Origin: an uncultured Shinella sp.
GTDB lineage: Bacteria > Pseudomonadota > Alphaproteobacteria > Rhizobiales > Rhizobiaceae
DNA: 5,973 nucleotides
Assembly: GCF_946479415.1 (NCBI RefSeq)
Contig: NZ_CAMLFY010000187.1
Location: 1-5,973, forward strand
Direction: 5' to 3'
The notes below the pieces were generated by a model. The model was not told the DNA's origin. It made no database searches and worked only from the letters and a program-made list of their open reading frames with translations. This document shows positions 5,929-5,973 of the stretch, in pieces. The translations under genes were made by a program, and so were the position numbers. Position 1 is the first letter of the stretch. Every line of letters begins with the position of its first letter.

Positions 5929-5973
5929 ATGGACGTACGCGCCGCGGTTGCCGTTCAGGCCGGAAAGCCGCTT
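5929..5973 (+). CDS. S-(hydroxymethyl)glutathione dehydrogenase / class III alcohol dehydrogenase, N-terminus only
   Basis: Only the first 15 codons are in the window, giving MDVRAAVAVQAGKPL. This is the usual start of zinc-dependent class III alcohol dehydrogenases (AdhC/FrmA), whose N-termini read like M(K/D)xRAAVAxxAGKPL. The enzyme oxidises S-(hydroxymethyl)glutathione, formed from formaldehyde and glutathione, with NAD+ to S-formylglutathione, and also reduces S-nitrosoglutathione. The start is supported by GGGAG at 5918-5922, 6 bases before the ATG. The zinc ligands and the rest of the protein lie beyond the right edge, so the call rests on the N-terminal match alone. Confidence 0.8.
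   Translation, partial: MDVRAAVAVQAGKPL

Overview
The window looks like ordinary chromosome from a GC-rich alphaproteobacterium, most likely one of the Rhizobiaceae (Rhizobium, Agrobacterium, Ensifer or Shinella type). This rests on three things: the high-GC codon use, promoter-like sites close to the rhizobial CTTGAC-N17-CTATAT pattern, and protein sequences (LipB, PccA, glutathione-dependent formaldehyde dehydrogenase) that read like rhizobial family members. The genus is an inference from recalled sequence patterns; no search was run.

Layout from left to right. Positions 1-54 hold the 5' two thirds of a tRNA-Leu with anticodon GAG on the minus strand, cut by the window edge. Divergent from it, on the plus strand, is lipB (octanoyltransferase of lipoate synthesis, 250-996). 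Facing lipB is a minus-strand run of three genes, transcribed in this order: a ten-helix EamA/DMT-family transporter (5282 to 4332), pccA, the biotin-carrying alpha subunit of propionyl-CoA carboxylase (4234 to 2282), and a membrane metalloprotease of the M50/site-2 protease type with an N-terminal SRPBCC-like domain (2207 to 969). The end of the protease gene overlaps the end of lipB by 28 bp. Divergent from the transporter, on the plus strand, is a small XRE-type helix-turn-helix regulator (5441-5845). After it come the first 15 codons of a class III alcohol dehydrogenase (S-(hydroxymethyl)glutathione dehydrogenase), which runs off the right edge.

How the genes may work together. Both lipB and pccA concern covalently bound carboxylation or acyl-transfer cofactors (lipoate and biotin). 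They are transcribed convergently, so I infer no shared regulation. The three minus-strand genes have gaps of 97 and 74 bp; they could be one loose transcription unit, but a promoter-like site before pccA suggests it can also be expressed alone. The XRE regulator and the transporter share a 158-bp divergent intergenic region with a GC-rich inverted repeat, so the regulator may control itself and the transporter; this is only inference. The partner subunit gene pccB is not in the window.

No CRISPR array, insertion sequence, phage gene, integrase or attachment site is visible. No stretch longer than 300 bases lacks a gene. I see no convincing new multi-gene system. The items most worth checking are the SRPBCC-M50 fusion protease and a hairpin whose 3' arm runs into the ribosome binding site of pccA.
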